Source of the DNA: Gammaproteobacteria bacterium
GTDB taxonomy: Bacteria > Pseudomonadota > Gammaproteobacteria > Methylococcales > Methylomonadaceae
Direction: 5' to 3'
Assembly: GCA_018830325.1 (NCBI GenBank)
Contig: JAHJSQ010000092.1
Coordinates: 1 to 64,000, forward strand
Length of the DNA stretch: 64,000 nucleotides
This document shows, in pieces, positions 26,474-35,346 of the stretch (position 1 is its first letter; each line of letters begins with the position of its first letter). A program made the translations under genes and the position numbers. The notes beneath the pieces are model-generated. The model was not told the origin of the DNA. It saw only the letters and a program-made list of their open reading frames with translations, and made no database searches.

Positions 26474-27799
26474 TTAAGAATTAATAAAATTTTCTATTTT
26501 TCTTTCAATATCATCTTTAAGACCTCTCTTTTTTGTCAGTAAAGCCTTATTTTTTTGTAATGAAAGCAGGTCTTGAATTAACTCAAAATTATCAGGGCAA
26601 TCTTTGCAAACATTTTGTAGAATTTCTGTTTCTCGACGAATTTTCTCATCTTGATTTTTCATATCAAATTCCTTGTTGTAGAATTTATTATAGATTTTTG
26701 AAACTTTATGGTTAAAGATAAGGTCTCTATACCAAATAACTTGAATAGCAATTAATTCTTGATTTGATATTAATTCAACATGAGGCTTTTCTTGTTGTAT
26801 TTCTTTTTGTACTAATAAAAGCCTTTCTAATACAATAGCTCTATATTCTGGTGTATAAGTTCCCATACCATTTATCGCTTCTCTGCCATTTCGCATAGTC
26901 GGCATACGATTTTCAATTAAATTTCTTTCTTCAACAATCGCATTTCTAAACTTTAGTAATGGAGTAAGCCATGCTACACCATTTTCGACTTGGGCTGTCA
27001 TTGACTTATCTTTAGGGACTACAGTACAAACCCAACAACCAAAACGGCTTTGACCGCAAGAGGAATGTTTATTTTCGGTAATTGTCGTAGGACATTCGTA
27101 ATCATCTGCACTGGCATTCGCATAAACTTGAAAAAGTTCAGTATTACTTGAACCCCAAGGCGAAGGCATAGTATTTATGATAAACCAAACCTCTTCAAGC
27201 ATTAAATCCTTAATAGGCATATATGTTAAAATATTAGGATGTAAAGCGTGTTTTGATAATCTCTTTCCACGTGTTGAATGTTTTTTGATACTTTTAGCTC
27301 TATTAGAGCTTTCATCAGAACGAGTACCTAATAAAATAATAGCTTCGCCATTCAAATTAACTTGTTCGAGAATAAAGCGAGAGGTTGGTTTTATCTTTAA
27401 TCTTTCCGTACACCATCTAAATGTACTATTCGGAGCTGGATAGCCCCTGCCAATTAAATTAACAAAAAAAGAATCTTCTAATCTTGGAGTTGTTTTTTGA
27501 ATACGAAAAGGCAATCCTTGATTAAGTGCCGCTTTTTCTACATCATGTAAAACTCTATGTACATATTCAGTAATAATAGGGTTTTCTATCATTGTGTCAT
27601 TGCTGACTACATAAACTTCTCTTTGCAAATTATCAGCAATATTATTTTTTATGATAGTTAAAGCTTCCCAAACTAATTGCAATAAAACCGTTGAATCTTT
27701 GCCACCACTAAAACCAATAATCCAAGGTCTTGATGTCTCGTCAGCATAAAGATATTGATCAATAATTTCATCAATAATATATTTGATCTTTTTTTTCAT
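26474..27799 (-). CDS. dndC: DNA phosphorothioation protein DndC, PAPS-reductase-like
   Basis: A 441-residue ATP pyrophosphatase that transfers sulfur to the DNA backbone. The PP-loop SGGKDST is at residues 31-37. Four Cys at about 236, 248, 255 and 258 (ECPTT...SCGQSRFGCWVC) form the iron-sulfur site expected for DndC; another Cys lies in RWCTERLKIKP near 130, as in PAPS reductases. The ATG directly follows the sufE stop (TAGATG), so both genes are read as one message. DndC needs a sulfur donor, normally DndA or IscS; here a SufE-like protein precedes it. Confidence 0.92.
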   Translation of the reverse strand: MKKKIKYIIDEIIDQYLYADETSRPWIIGFSGGKDSTVLLQLVWEALTIIKNNIADNLQREVYVVSNDTMIENPIITEYVHRVLHDVEKAALNQGLPFRIQKTTPRLEDSFFVNLIGRGYPAPNSTFRWCTERLKIKPTSRFILEQVNLNGEAIILLGTRSDESSNRAKSIKKHSTRGKRLSKHALHPNILTYMPIKDLMLEEVWFIINTMPSPWGSSNTELFQVYANASADDYECPTTITENKHSSCGQSRFGCWVCTVVPKDKSMTAQVENGVAWLTPLLKFRNAIVEERNLIENRMPTMRNGREAINGMGTYTPEYRAIVLERLLLVQKEIQQEKPHVELISNQELIAIQVIWYRDLIFNHKVSKIYNKFYNKEFDMKNQDEKIRRETEILQNVCKDCPDNFELIQDLLSLQKNKALLTKKRGLKDDIERKIENFINS

Positions 27800-28204
27800 C
27801 TATATATCTGCTAATTGTTTCATTCGAGAAATTAAAGAGGTTATTCCTTGTACACGATTTGGAGATAAATAGTTAATCAGTTGAGTTTCTTGTACAAAAA
27901 ATAAATCCGAATCTTTTATATCATTGGTAGATTGAGAAGATAAAACTCTTATTAGAAGAGCTACAATTCCTTTCGGTATTGGTGAATCACAATCTGCTTG
28001 GTAATATACTTTATCATCTATTATTTCAGCAATTAGCCATAATTGAGATTGACAGCCTTTTACTAAGTTTTCAGGGATTTTATATTTTTTATCAAGAGCA
28101 GGAATTTTATTACCTTGGTCAATAAGATGTTGATACTTATCTGACCAATCAGAAAATAATTCAAAGTCCGAAATAATTTTTTTTTGAATATTGTTTATTG
28201 TCAT
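27800..28204 (-). CDS. SufE-like sulfur-acceptor protein, first gene of the dnd cluster
   Basis: A 134-residue cytoplasmic protein of the SufE/CsdE family. The sulfur-accepting Cys is in VKGCQSQLWL (Cys 51), followed by the family segments DSPIPKGIVALLI and YLSPNRVQGITSLI. SufE takes persulfide sulfur from a cysteine desulfurase (SufS or CsdA) and hands it on. Its A+T-rich base use matches dndCDE rather than the surrounding chromosome, and it abuts dndC with no gap, so it came with the island and probably feeds DndC. No desulfurase gene is in the window, so one must be supplied from elsewhere. Confidence 0.9.
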   Translation of the reverse strand: MTINNIQKKIISDFELFSDWSDKYQHLIDQGNKIPALDKKYKIPENLVKGCQSQLWLIAEIIDDKVYYQADCDSPIPKGIVALLIRVLSSQSTNDIKDSDLFFVQETQLINYLSPNRVQGITSLISRMKQLADI

Positions 28205-28287
28205 AGTCTATCTAATAGGGGATGGATCGGGTTCAAGTCTTGCAATCAATCATTTATAAAAGACAAGTAAAAGACTAGCACGCGTAG

Positions 28288-28317
28288 CTCCGAATAGCGA
28301 AGCCTATTCCGAGGAAC
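28288..28317. repeat. hairpin CCGAATAG...CTATTCCG at the right island border
   Basis: Imperfect inverted repeat around GCGAAGC lying between the foreign sufE gene and the broken MalT-like gene. It resembles REP-type hairpins seen elsewhere in the window but is not an exact copy of them. Confidence 0.4.
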
Positions 28318-28357
28318 AAGCGCCTTTATTCGTCTGATTACGTTTTGCTAATCGGAC

Positions 28358-29511
28358 CTATGGCCCTGCGATAATCGGGGCCAAATACAAATTAATCCTA
28401 TGCAATTCTCGGTAGGCGCATGCTTGAGTGTAGAGATCGGCGGCTTCTTCGATCCGTCCGGCTTCTTCGAGGATGCGTGCGGTTTCGGTCTTTTTTTGCC
28501 GCAAGCCGGTCTCGCCGTGGAGATTCAGCAAGTATTCAATCAAATAATCGCGCAGCAAGGGATGGATTTTGAAATCGGCCACCGATTCGCTACGACTGAC
28601 CAAATAGCGATCTTCGGCCAATCGTTCCAGGGTATCCAGGGTATCCAGGGCATTGCTGGTTCCGGTCAAACGTTCGGACAATTCGGCATCGACGGTTCTT
28701 GGTAGGGCCAAATCCAGAAGATAGCGTTGATCGGTCTCCGGCAAGCCTTGCCAAGCAGTTTGCGCAAGACCATGCAGCAAACGGCGTGATACGCCGGCGG
28801 TCCGTTTACCGTGCAAGGCAATAGTCAATGCGGCAGGCCAACCGCCGCACTCGGCCAGCAACAAGGCCAATTCTGCTTCATCGGCCGTATCGTTTTTTTG
28901 TGCGATTAAAGCTTTGGTTTCTTCTTTGTCGAAAGCCAGCTTATGCGCAGGCAGGATCATCAATTTCGCATAAGCGCTTCGCGTCAATTCCGGCGGCGGC
29001 TCGCATCGGCTTAATAACAATATCGAATAATCCGAGGGAGCTTCATCGCATAGCACCGATAGAACGCCGCCGAGGTATTCCGCGCTTTCAACGGATTGGT
29101 AATCGTCGAACACGATCAAGCGAGGCGAGCCGTCATGATGCAACAGGGTCCGAAAAAATTGGCGCGCGTAGGCTTTGAGTTCGGCCAAGTAACCTGGGCC
29201 GAAAACCGGCAGCATAAGGACAGGACCGAAACAAGCGCCGGCCGCATCGAGAAAATTCTGAAAGAACGCGGCCCCGGATCGCGGTCCCCTTCGTCAAAAC
29301 GATACCAAAGCGGCGGTATTGAAAAGCGTTGCGCATAACCGCCCGCCAGGGTTGTTTTACCGGCGCCCGGCGGTGCATGCAGCCAAATCATTCGGTGGCT
29401 CTGTCTAATGGAATCCAGTACGCCGAATAATCGCTCGCGCGGTAATGCGCCTTTGACATTGGGCGGTAGAAGCTTAGCGGGTAGCGATTGGGGGCTGTTT
29501 AAGTCTTGCAT
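28358..29511 (-). pseudogene. MalT/LuxR-type STAND regulator, frameshifted and truncated
   Basis: The N-terminus (minus strand from 29511) reads SLPAKLLPP then PRERLFGVLD and HAPPGAGKTTLAGGYA, the P-loop of MalT-like ATPases. At a run of four C (29272-29275) the frame changes; the second frame continues AAFFQNFLDAA, LPVFGPGYLAEL, LIVFDDYQSV (Walker B) and WPAALTIAL, down to 28358. Two extra bases or one missing base would explain it. The TPR region and C-terminal helix-turn-helix of a roughly 900-residue regulator are absent, and the gene ends 150 bases from the island, so insertion of the island may have removed them. Confidence 0.8.
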
Positions 29512-29611
29512 CGCCGACCTCCCCTGAAGATTATTGTTATTTTGAACAATATCTTAGCCGATTTGCCGCTATAACGGGTAGCGTCCGCTTACTAGGAAAT
29601 TGTCCTTGCCA

Positions 29612-29696
29612 GGACGAGGTTTGCAACCTCGTCCGAAACGTTTTAATCCGGTCGAAGCTCATTGAAACGTTGGGGACGGGTTAAATAACCCGTCCC
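29612..29696. repeat. R1 twin-palindrome repeat, copy 5 (inverted)
   Basis: Palindrome B first (GGACGAGGTT...AACCTCGTCC, 29612-29634), palindrome A second (arms GGGACGGGTTA and TAACCCGTCCC, 29673-29696). GAAACGTTTT and GAAACGTTG bound the spacer. This is the cleanest copy, oriented opposite to copies 1-4. Confidence 0.8.
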
Positions 29697-29730
29697 GCCG
29701 GATGCTGTGATTTTCGCAGACAATGGCTTT

Positions 29731-30207
29731 TTATGGATTGAAACCTTTTTCCTTGACTCTAACCCAGGCGCCGGATTCCAGGTGCAGCAGAAAGAGCTTG
29801 CCGATGTAATAGACGAGCAGGCCGGAAACGGCCGGGCGGAGCAGCAGCGAGCCGGTCGATACGGAAATGGGGGTGTAGCCTTTGACGTATTTGATTAGAT
29901 AATGGCTAATCCAGTCATAATGAGCTCCGCCAAGTATCGCCGTGACGGTGATTTTGATTTGATGATCGGAAAATGACAGGCCGTATATTTTGCAGAGGTC
30001 GTCCATTAGTTTTGCTAGTAAGCCGCCGACTGCAATTTGGCCGGCTAGGGGGCCGGGAATAAAGCCGATGCCGCTTGCAATCAAGGTATATTTATTGAGC
30101 ACCCGCTGCGCCTTTGCTTTTTTTGCCGAGCGTTTTTTTCGGCGGGGGAGTTGGTTAGGTTTGTAGAGTGGAATTTTTTCGTTATCGGGAGTATCTGTTA
30201 CAGCCAT
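29731..30207 (-). CDS. DUF697-type membrane protein
   Basis: A 158-residue protein. After a basic N-terminal region (RRKKRSAKKAKAQRV) comes NKYTLIASGIGFIPGPLAGQ and LMDDLCKIYGLSFSDHQIK, matching the DUF697 family found at the C-terminus of YcjF-like and other GTPase-linked proteins; two or three membrane stretches follow. Here the domain stands alone with no GTPase nearby. Function unknown. An R1 repeat lies at its 3' side. Confidence 0.7.
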   Translation of the reverse strand: MAVTDTPDNEKIPLYKPNQLPRRKKRSAKKAKAQRVLNKYTLIASGIGFIPGPLAGQIAVGGLLAKLMDDLCKIYGLSFSDHQIKITVTAILGGAHYDWISHYLIKYVKGYTPISVSTGSLLLRPAVSGLLVYYIGKLFLLHLESGAWVRVKEKGFNP

Positions 30208-30636
30208 TGTTTGTTCCTTTTGGGCCCGTTTTTTCAGCGACTCCTAAGTAGTAAAGAGTCTTTTGAGGTCCTTTTTAACAGTTAACGTCAATGTTCTGCA
30301 ACTTTGTTGTTCAACGGAATCGGGTTTGCCTGTCAAAAATATGACGGAGTGTTGGAATCTGAATTGTCAGCACCGATTTTCGGTGAATTGTGGGAGCTCC
30401 TCTATGATACGCGAAGTATACATGTCCGCAGTCAGAGTCGGCACTCCCATTTTTGGTCTCCCATTTTTGGTCTCCCATTTTAAACGGGACAGATTAACTA
30501 TTCGTTAAGCGGATTAATCGAATTGCTGGCTGAGCGGAGTCGAAGCCAATTGCCTTGTTCGCTTCGACTCCGCTCAGCGAACAAGGCTCAAACCGTCCCG
30601 GCTTAAGTGGGTAGCCCCATTTTTTAACGAATGGCG
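30208..30636. other. 429-base gap with tandem and inverted repeats
   Basis: Contains a 14-base direct repeat TCCCATTTTTGGTC in tandem (about 30446-30480) and the hairpin at 30530-30577. No gene seen; it includes the promoter of the minus-strand DUF697 gene. Confidence 0.5.
30530..30577. repeat. 17-base inverted repeat (CTGAGCGGAGTCGAAGC arms)
   Basis: Perfect 17-base arms around a 14-base loop, downstream of rhlE. The motif is of the widespread TTCGACTCCGCTCAG type of dispersed hairpin; without a T-run it is a weak terminator candidate. Confidence 0.65.
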
Positions 30637-32001
30637 TTAAGCACTGAGACGTCGTTGCCCTGAGCGTCCTTGTTGCGGGCGGCCTGAGCTGGAATTTGCT
30701 CCGTTACCGCGGCGCGGTTTACTACGAGCAGGCTTCGCTGCTTGGCGCTCGCTCGTCTTGCCGTTGTTGCGTTGACCGTTATTTCTGGCATCATTCCCTG
30801 CGCGAGGCGAACGTTGCTGGCGTTGCTTGAAGACCGGTTCGGGTTTTATGGTAGGGTCAGGTTGGAAGCCGTCGATTTCGATTTTGTTAATGTCGCGTTT
30901 GATCAATCGTTCGATGTCGCGCAGAAAATTATGTTCGTCGATACAGACAAGCGATATGGCTTCTCCGGCATTGCCCGCTCGACCTGTACGTCCGATACGA
31001 TGGACATAATCTTCCGGTATGTTGGGGAGTTCGTAATTGACGACATGCGGTAATTGATCGATATCCAACCCGCGCGCTGCGATGTCGGTTGCTACCAAGG
31101 CACGTACCGCGCCGCTTTTGAAGTCGGCTAATGCTTTTGTGCGCGCGGCTTGACTTTTATTGCCGTGAATCGCGGCCGAACCGATTCCGTCGCGTTCGAG
31201 TTTTTCGGCGAGTTTGTTGGCGCCGTGTTTGGTACGCGTGAAGACCAATACCTGACGCCAGTCCTGGCTGCCGATTAAATGCGACAAGAGTTCTTGTTTG
31301 CGATTGCGGTCGACCGGATGGACCGTTTGAGCTACGGTTTCGACGGTTGTGTTACGCCTCGCGACTTCGATTTGCTCGGGTTTATGCAGCAACCCGTTAG
31401 CAAGTTGACGGATTTCATCGGAGAACGTTGCTGAAAAGAGTAGGTTTTGTCGGCCGTCGTGACCGTTCGGCGGGAGTAATGCTAGGATTTTTCGGATGTC
31501 GCGAATGAAGCCCATGTCGAGCATGCGGTCGGCTTCGTCGAGTACCAGTATTTCCAGTTGCGATAAGTCAACGGTTTTCTGTGCGATATGATCGAGCAGA
31601 CGGCCCGGCGTCGCGATTAGAATATCTACACCACGCCGTAATTGCGCGATTTGCGGGTTGATGCTGAGGCCGCCGAAGATTACCGCCGATTTTAATGGTA
31701 AATATTTTCCGTAAGTATCGACACTTTCGGCGACTTGAGCGGCGAGTTCGCGAGTAGGCGTTAGGATCAGTGCTCTTACCGCACGTCGATTACTTTTGGG
31801 TTTTTGGGTGTGCAGCAGGTGCAGCAAGGGTAATGTGAAACCTGCGGTTTTGCCGGTACCGGTTTGTGCGCCGGCCAGAACATCACGACCGTTGAGAATT
31901 GCGGGTATCGCTTGACGTTGAACAGGTGTTGGCGTGCTGTAGCCTTGTTCTGAGACAGCACGGACTAATTCGGCGGCTAGGCCGAGTTCGGAAAATAACA
32001 T
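30637..32001 (-). CDS. rhlE: DEAD-box RNA helicase, RhlE type
   Basis: ATP-dependent RNA helicase for ribosome maturation or RNA decay, 454 residues. Q motif [14 protein letters not shown], Walker [11 protein letters not shown] (about 43-52), PTRELA, DEAD box ([13 protein letters not shown]), SAT, ARGLDI and [11 protein letters not shown] are all in order. The C-terminal tail from about residue 370 is basic and rich in Arg, Asn, Gly and Ser, as in RhlE. Monocistronic on the minus strand. Confidence 0.93.
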   Translation of the reverse strand: MLFSELGLAAELVRAVSEQGYSTPTPVQRQAIPAILNGRDVLAGAQTGTGKTAGFTLPLLHLLHTQKPKSNRRAVRALILTPTRELAAQVAESVDTYGKYLPLKSAVIFGGLSINPQIAQLRRGVDILIATPGRLLDHIAQKTVDLSQLEILVLDEADRMLDMGFIRDIRKILALLPPNGHDGRQNLLFSATFSDEIRQLANGLLHKPEQIEVARRNTTVETVAQTVHPVDRNRKQELLSHLIGSQDWRQVLVFTRTKHGANKLAEKLERDGIGSAAIHGNKSQAARTKALADFKSGAVRALVATDIAARGLDIDQLPHVVNYELPNIPEDYVHRIGRTGRAGNAGEAISLVCIDEHNFLRDIERLIKRDINKIEIDGFQPDPTIKPEPVFKQRQQRSPRAGNDARNNGQRNNGKTSERQAAKPARSKPRRGNGANSSSGRPQQGRSGQRRLSA

Positions 32002-32838
32002 ATTGGAAAATGCTCCTGGAATGGCCTACCCGGGAATGCCCTGGGTCAGTCTAGGCGGGATTCGCATAAAGTGAAGAAAATCGAAGTGTACCGGGGAGGT
32101 GACCGCGAGGTGCGGCGCAGACTGAAGTGCGCCGGAATTAGCGGCATTGTAACAGACCTACTGTTATTAAGTCGTTTTTTTTAATGTTATCTTTTGCTTG
32201 GGCGCTTTTTGTGTAGTGTTGGTTGAAATTATCGAGAAGGGCGAGTTTATCAGAAGTCCCTAATTTAAGCATCGGCGGGAGTTGCTATCAGTTTTTCCTA
32301 ACGCTCATGAAGGCCGGGCAATCACCCCGGCAAATGAAAGTACGAGGGGCGGGTGAGAGTGCGGTCACTCGCCCGACAGGGCGCCGTGAACCCAGCACCT
32401 AAATCCAGCACCTAAATTCCATAGGTCTTTGGCAATGATTCAAAATCATGGCTTATTTAGGTGCTGGATGAATTATCCAAGATAGTTAACCATAGCCAAT
32501 GGGCTATGGAATTTAGGTGCTGGGTGAATACGTCCGTGTAGGCTCGACGGCGGAATCTGATTGCCATGGATGGCATGAATGCAGATTTTGCATTACGCCA
32601 TGGACGGCGTGTATTAGAGCAATGCAGGAGCAATTGCCGAGGAGCAAAAATCTGCCCTGCCGCCGACGCCTGCCGGTCGAGCAACCGCACCCTCTTCGGA
32701 ACCAACATTGTTTTTCATATCGAAAAATTAGATAAAGAGCCCTAATCTACGAACTTTCACAGTAAGTTTCCCTAGAAAGAGTGAAAAACATATAATGCTC
32801 AGTTAAATGCACTCCCTTCATTTAACATCCTTTGAGTC
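32002..32838. other. 837-base gap occupied by repeats, promoters of rhlE and gmk
   Basis: The left part carries the rhlE leader. About 32315-32350 resembles repeat R3, and 32389-32700 is an R2 mosaic. The last 130 bases should hold the gmk promoter. No gene seen. Confidence 0.5.
32389..32525. repeat. R2 cruciform repeat, nested double copy
   Basis: Outer arms CCCAGCACCTAAAT and ATTTAGGTGCTGGG enclose a second complete hairpin with arms CCAGCACCTAAATT... and ...TTTAGGTGCTGG (about 32405-32467). The right half has the inner CCATAGC/GCTATGG stem seen in all copies. It looks like one element inserted near the arm of another. R2 flank sequence (GAATACGTCCGTGTAGG, then inverted matches to the copies at 57 and 60 kb) continues to about 32700. 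Confidence 0.75.
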
Positions 32839-33465
32839 ATGACAACCGGCAATCTCTACATCATTTCCGCACCTTCTGGAGCTGGTAAAACCAGTTTGGT
32901 TAAACAGTTAACGGAGGAGCTCGACAAGCTGACCGTTTCGATTTCCCATACGACGAGGCAACAACGTCCCGGAGAAGTCGACGGGCAGGATTATTTTTTT
33001 GTTTCGGTCGATGAATTTAAGACAATGCTTTCCGAGCAGGCATTTCTTGAACATGCTCAGGTATTCGATAACTATTATGGAACCGCTCGGCAGACCGTTG
33101 AGGAAAGTCTTAATGAAGGGATCGATGTGATACTCGAAATCGATTGGCAAGGGGCGCAACAAATTAAAAAAATACTGCCGGATTGTATTGCTATTTTTAT
33201 TTTACCTCCTTCGGTTAGCGTATTGGAGCAGCGCTTGCGTAATCGAGGACAGGATAGCGAGGAAACAATTGCTCGGCGCATGCGCGATGCGGTGACGGAA
33301 ATGAGCCATTACGGCGAATACGATTATATGATTGTTAATGATGTATTCGAACGCGCACTGAATTCGTTAATAAGTATCGTCGTTTCGCATCGTTTCCACA
33401 TCGATAAACAAAGGGAAGCATTGCAGAGTCTGTTACAGGAGTTATTGAGCCGCGAGCAAAAATGA
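32839..33465 (+). CDS. gmk: guanylate kinase
   Basis: Converts GMP to GDP with ATP; essential for nucleotide supply and for ppGpp precursors. 208 residues. P-loop ISAPSGAGKTSL at residues 8-19, then the GMP-binding SHTTRQQRPGEVDGQDYFFV and EIDWQGAQQI. No rpoZ follows directly, unlike the gmk-rpoZ-spoT order of many gammaproteobacteria; the next gene is convergent. Confidence 0.95.
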   Translation: MTTGNLYIISAPSGAGKTSLVKQLTEELDKLTVSISHTTRQQRPGEVDGQDYFFVSVDEFKTMLSEQAFLEHAQVFDNYYGTARQTVEESLNEGIDVILEIDWQGAQQIKKILPDCIAIFILPPSVSVLEQRLRNRGQDSEETIARRMRDAVTEMSHYGEYDYMIVNDVFERALNSLISIVVSHRFHIDKQREALQSLLQELLSREQK

Positions 33466-33505
33466 TAGCTCCCGGCTCAATTGCCGAAAATCTTTCGTAA
33501 GTTGG

Positions 33506-33898
33506 TTACGGTTCAAATGGCATTTCTGCGACTTCCAGCGTTTTGCGGCGCCTATCGCCTTTTCTTCGGTCTGCAAATTCAATATCAGAATGGTTTTTTC
33601 TGATCCGAGGATCGTTTTGCCAGCAGCGGTGAAAATATTCACGCACGATAATCATTTTTCCGTTAATTGGTTGTTTGTTAAGCTTTTTTATCACTCTTGC
33701 TCCGGCTGAATCGGGCTCAACTCTGACTAGCCCGTGATATTCATGGGTGTTACGAGTGCTGTCTGTTATTTGTAATATTTTTATCGTGTTAATGTAGCCT
33801 TTCTTGGTAAACAATCCTCCGTTCAGTGCCGGCTCGATGAATGATTTGATTTCAAATTTGTTGGTGTCAGACGGAATTCTTCTCATAAAAATGATCAT
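33506..33898 (-). CDS. small RRM-like, basic protein
   Basis: A 130-residue protein I do not recognise at family level. The middle part, NTIKILQITDSTRNTHEYHG followed by LVRVEPDSAGARVIKKLN and PINGKMIIVREY, has the spacing of the second half of an RNA-recognition motif (strand 2, RNP1-like strand 3, helix 2, strand 4), without a clear strand 1. The C-terminus is very basic (DRRKGDRRRKTL), fitting nucleic-acid binding. Convergent with gmk. ATG at 33898; a second in-frame ATG lies at 33886. Confidence 0.55.
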   Translation of the reverse strand: MIIFMRRIPSDTNKFEIKSFIEPALNGGLFTKKGYINTIKILQITDSTRNTHEYHGLVRVEPDSAGARVIKKLNKQPINGKMIIVREYFHRCWQNDPRIRKNHSDIEFADRRKGDRRRKTLEVAEMPFEP

Positions 33899-34229
33899 GT
33901 CAGTACCACGTGTTGCTTGTTATTTTGAAACGATTCGCTTATTTTGTCGTGTAGTGTAAATCGTTGAAATAGTTAAATAAGTTATATTGCCGGCTGCTGC
34001 GATTAGCGATTTAGGGGGCTCGCTGAGCTCTTTGTTTCCGGCTTAGGGACGTTAGCTTTAAAACGCAAATTAACACCATTACTAATCACCTGCAACTGTG
34101 TTACGGGGCTACGAAAGCAGAAAAAATGTCTATCAACTTAAGATTGGATATATCCCTTTTTGGTTCGATTTCTTTTATTTTGTTCTACTCAGAGCGTCTA
34201 ATATTTATCCTTTTTTAGTGTAAAGACTC
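33899..34229. other. 331-base intergenic region
   Basis: Divergent promoter space between the RRM-like gene and the kinase gene. I see no repeat or structured element worth naming. Confidence 0.4.
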
Positions 34230-35300
34230 ATGCATAAGATAGCGTCTCGGTTTACGCAATCGGTTATCATCCAAATCATCGAGTTGGGTAACGGCCTAAT
34301 CAACGATACTTTTTTAATCGATACGGTATCCGGGCGTTTTGTTCTGCAACGGATCAATCGTCGGGTTTTTGCCGAACCTAAGTTGATTGTGACCAACTTG
34401 ACCGAACTTAATAACTATATAACGCAACAAGCTGAATCCGACCTTAAGCTGCGTATTCCTGCCATCGTCAAAACAATTTCCGGAGAAGCTTATTATCAAG
34501 ATGAGCGGGGCGAGATCTGGCGAGCGCTGCAATATCTCGAAAATACGATGAGTTTCGAAACGGTCGAAGACATTAAGCAAGCTGAGCAAACAGGATTTGC
34601 GTTAGGCTATTTTCATCGTTTAGCCAGTGGTTTGAGTATCGATCGTTTGCACGATACCTTGCCCGGTTTTCATATCGCGCCGGCTTATTTGCGGCAATAT
34701 CAACAAGTTCGTCAAAAGACGGCAATTCAAGATTCAGCAGAAGTTCGGTATTGCGTTGATTTTATCGATCGACTGCAAGCGTTGCCGGAAGTGTTGGAAG
34801 AGGCAAAACTAAGAGGAGTATTGGCCGAGCGCGTGATTCATGGCGATCCTAAGTTGAATAACTTTTTGTTCGACCGCGATACGCATCGGGTTGTCAGTCT
34901 GATCGATTTAGATACCGTCAAGCCCGGTCTGGTCCATTACGACATAGGCGATTGCATCCGTTCGTTATGCCATATCGAAAGTTCCGACGATTTCGATACG
35001 GCGATTTGCGAAGCGGTGTTAACGCATTACTTGACCGAAACGCGAGCGTTTTTTACCGAACACGACTATTTCTATCTTTATCCGGCGATACGGCTGATTC
35101 CATTTGAATTAGGTTTGCGGTTTTTTACCGACTATTTGTCAGGTAATGTTTATTTTAAAGTTTCCGAGCCGAAACAAAATCTATGGCGGGCTGTAGCGCA
35201 ATTCAGATTTTGCGAGAGTATTGAGCGGCATAAGAAATCTATCGAAAAAATCATAACAAAACTGGCTCCGACTGCTTCGAAATTTCAAGTGCGAAAATGA
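34230..35300 (+). CDS. APH-fold small-molecule kinase, NahK-like
   Basis: A 356-residue phosphotransferase of the aminoglycoside phosphotransferase/choline kinase superfamily. Brenner motif VIHGDPKLNNFLFD gives the catalytic Asp; LIDLDTVKPG supplies the metal-binding Asp; the N-terminal nucleotide-binding lobe begins GNGLINDTFLID and contains FVLQRIN. The arrangement resembles N-acetylhexosamine 1-kinases, but the substrate is not certain. Transcribed rightwards ahead of an FAD-dependent dehydrogenase after 46 bases. Confidence 0.8.
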   Translation: MHKIASRFTQSVIIQIIELGNGLINDTFLIDTVSGRFVLQRINRRVFAEPKLIVTNLTELNNYITQQAESDLKLRIPAIVKTISGEAYYQDERGEIWRALQYLENTMSFETVEDIKQAEQTGFALGYFHRLASGLSIDRLHDTLPGFHIAPAYLRQYQQVRQKTAIQDSAEVRYCVDFIDRLQALPEVLEEAKLRGVLAERVIHGDPKLNNFLFDRDTHRVVSLIDLDTVKPGLVHYDIGDCIRSLCHIESSDDFDTAICEAVLTHYLTETRAFFTEHDYFYLYPAIRLIPFELGLRFFTDYLSGNVYFKVSEPKQNLWRAVAQFRFCESIERHKKSIEKIITKLAPTASKFQVRK

Positions 35301-35346
35301 TATTTATGAAATAATCCGCGGCTTTAAATCATCTTGCCGAAGTAGC

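Noticed and set aside
28218..28240. GGGTTCAAGTC, like a tRNA T-arm, at the right island border
   Set aside because: No acceptor, D or anticodon arm can be built around it, so I do not call a tRNA or attachment site.
32457..32735. Open frames on both strands near 32.5 kb, repeated at 57.3 and 60.4 kb
   Set aside because: The similarity between loci is due to the R2 mosaic, not to a protein family; frames differ between copies.
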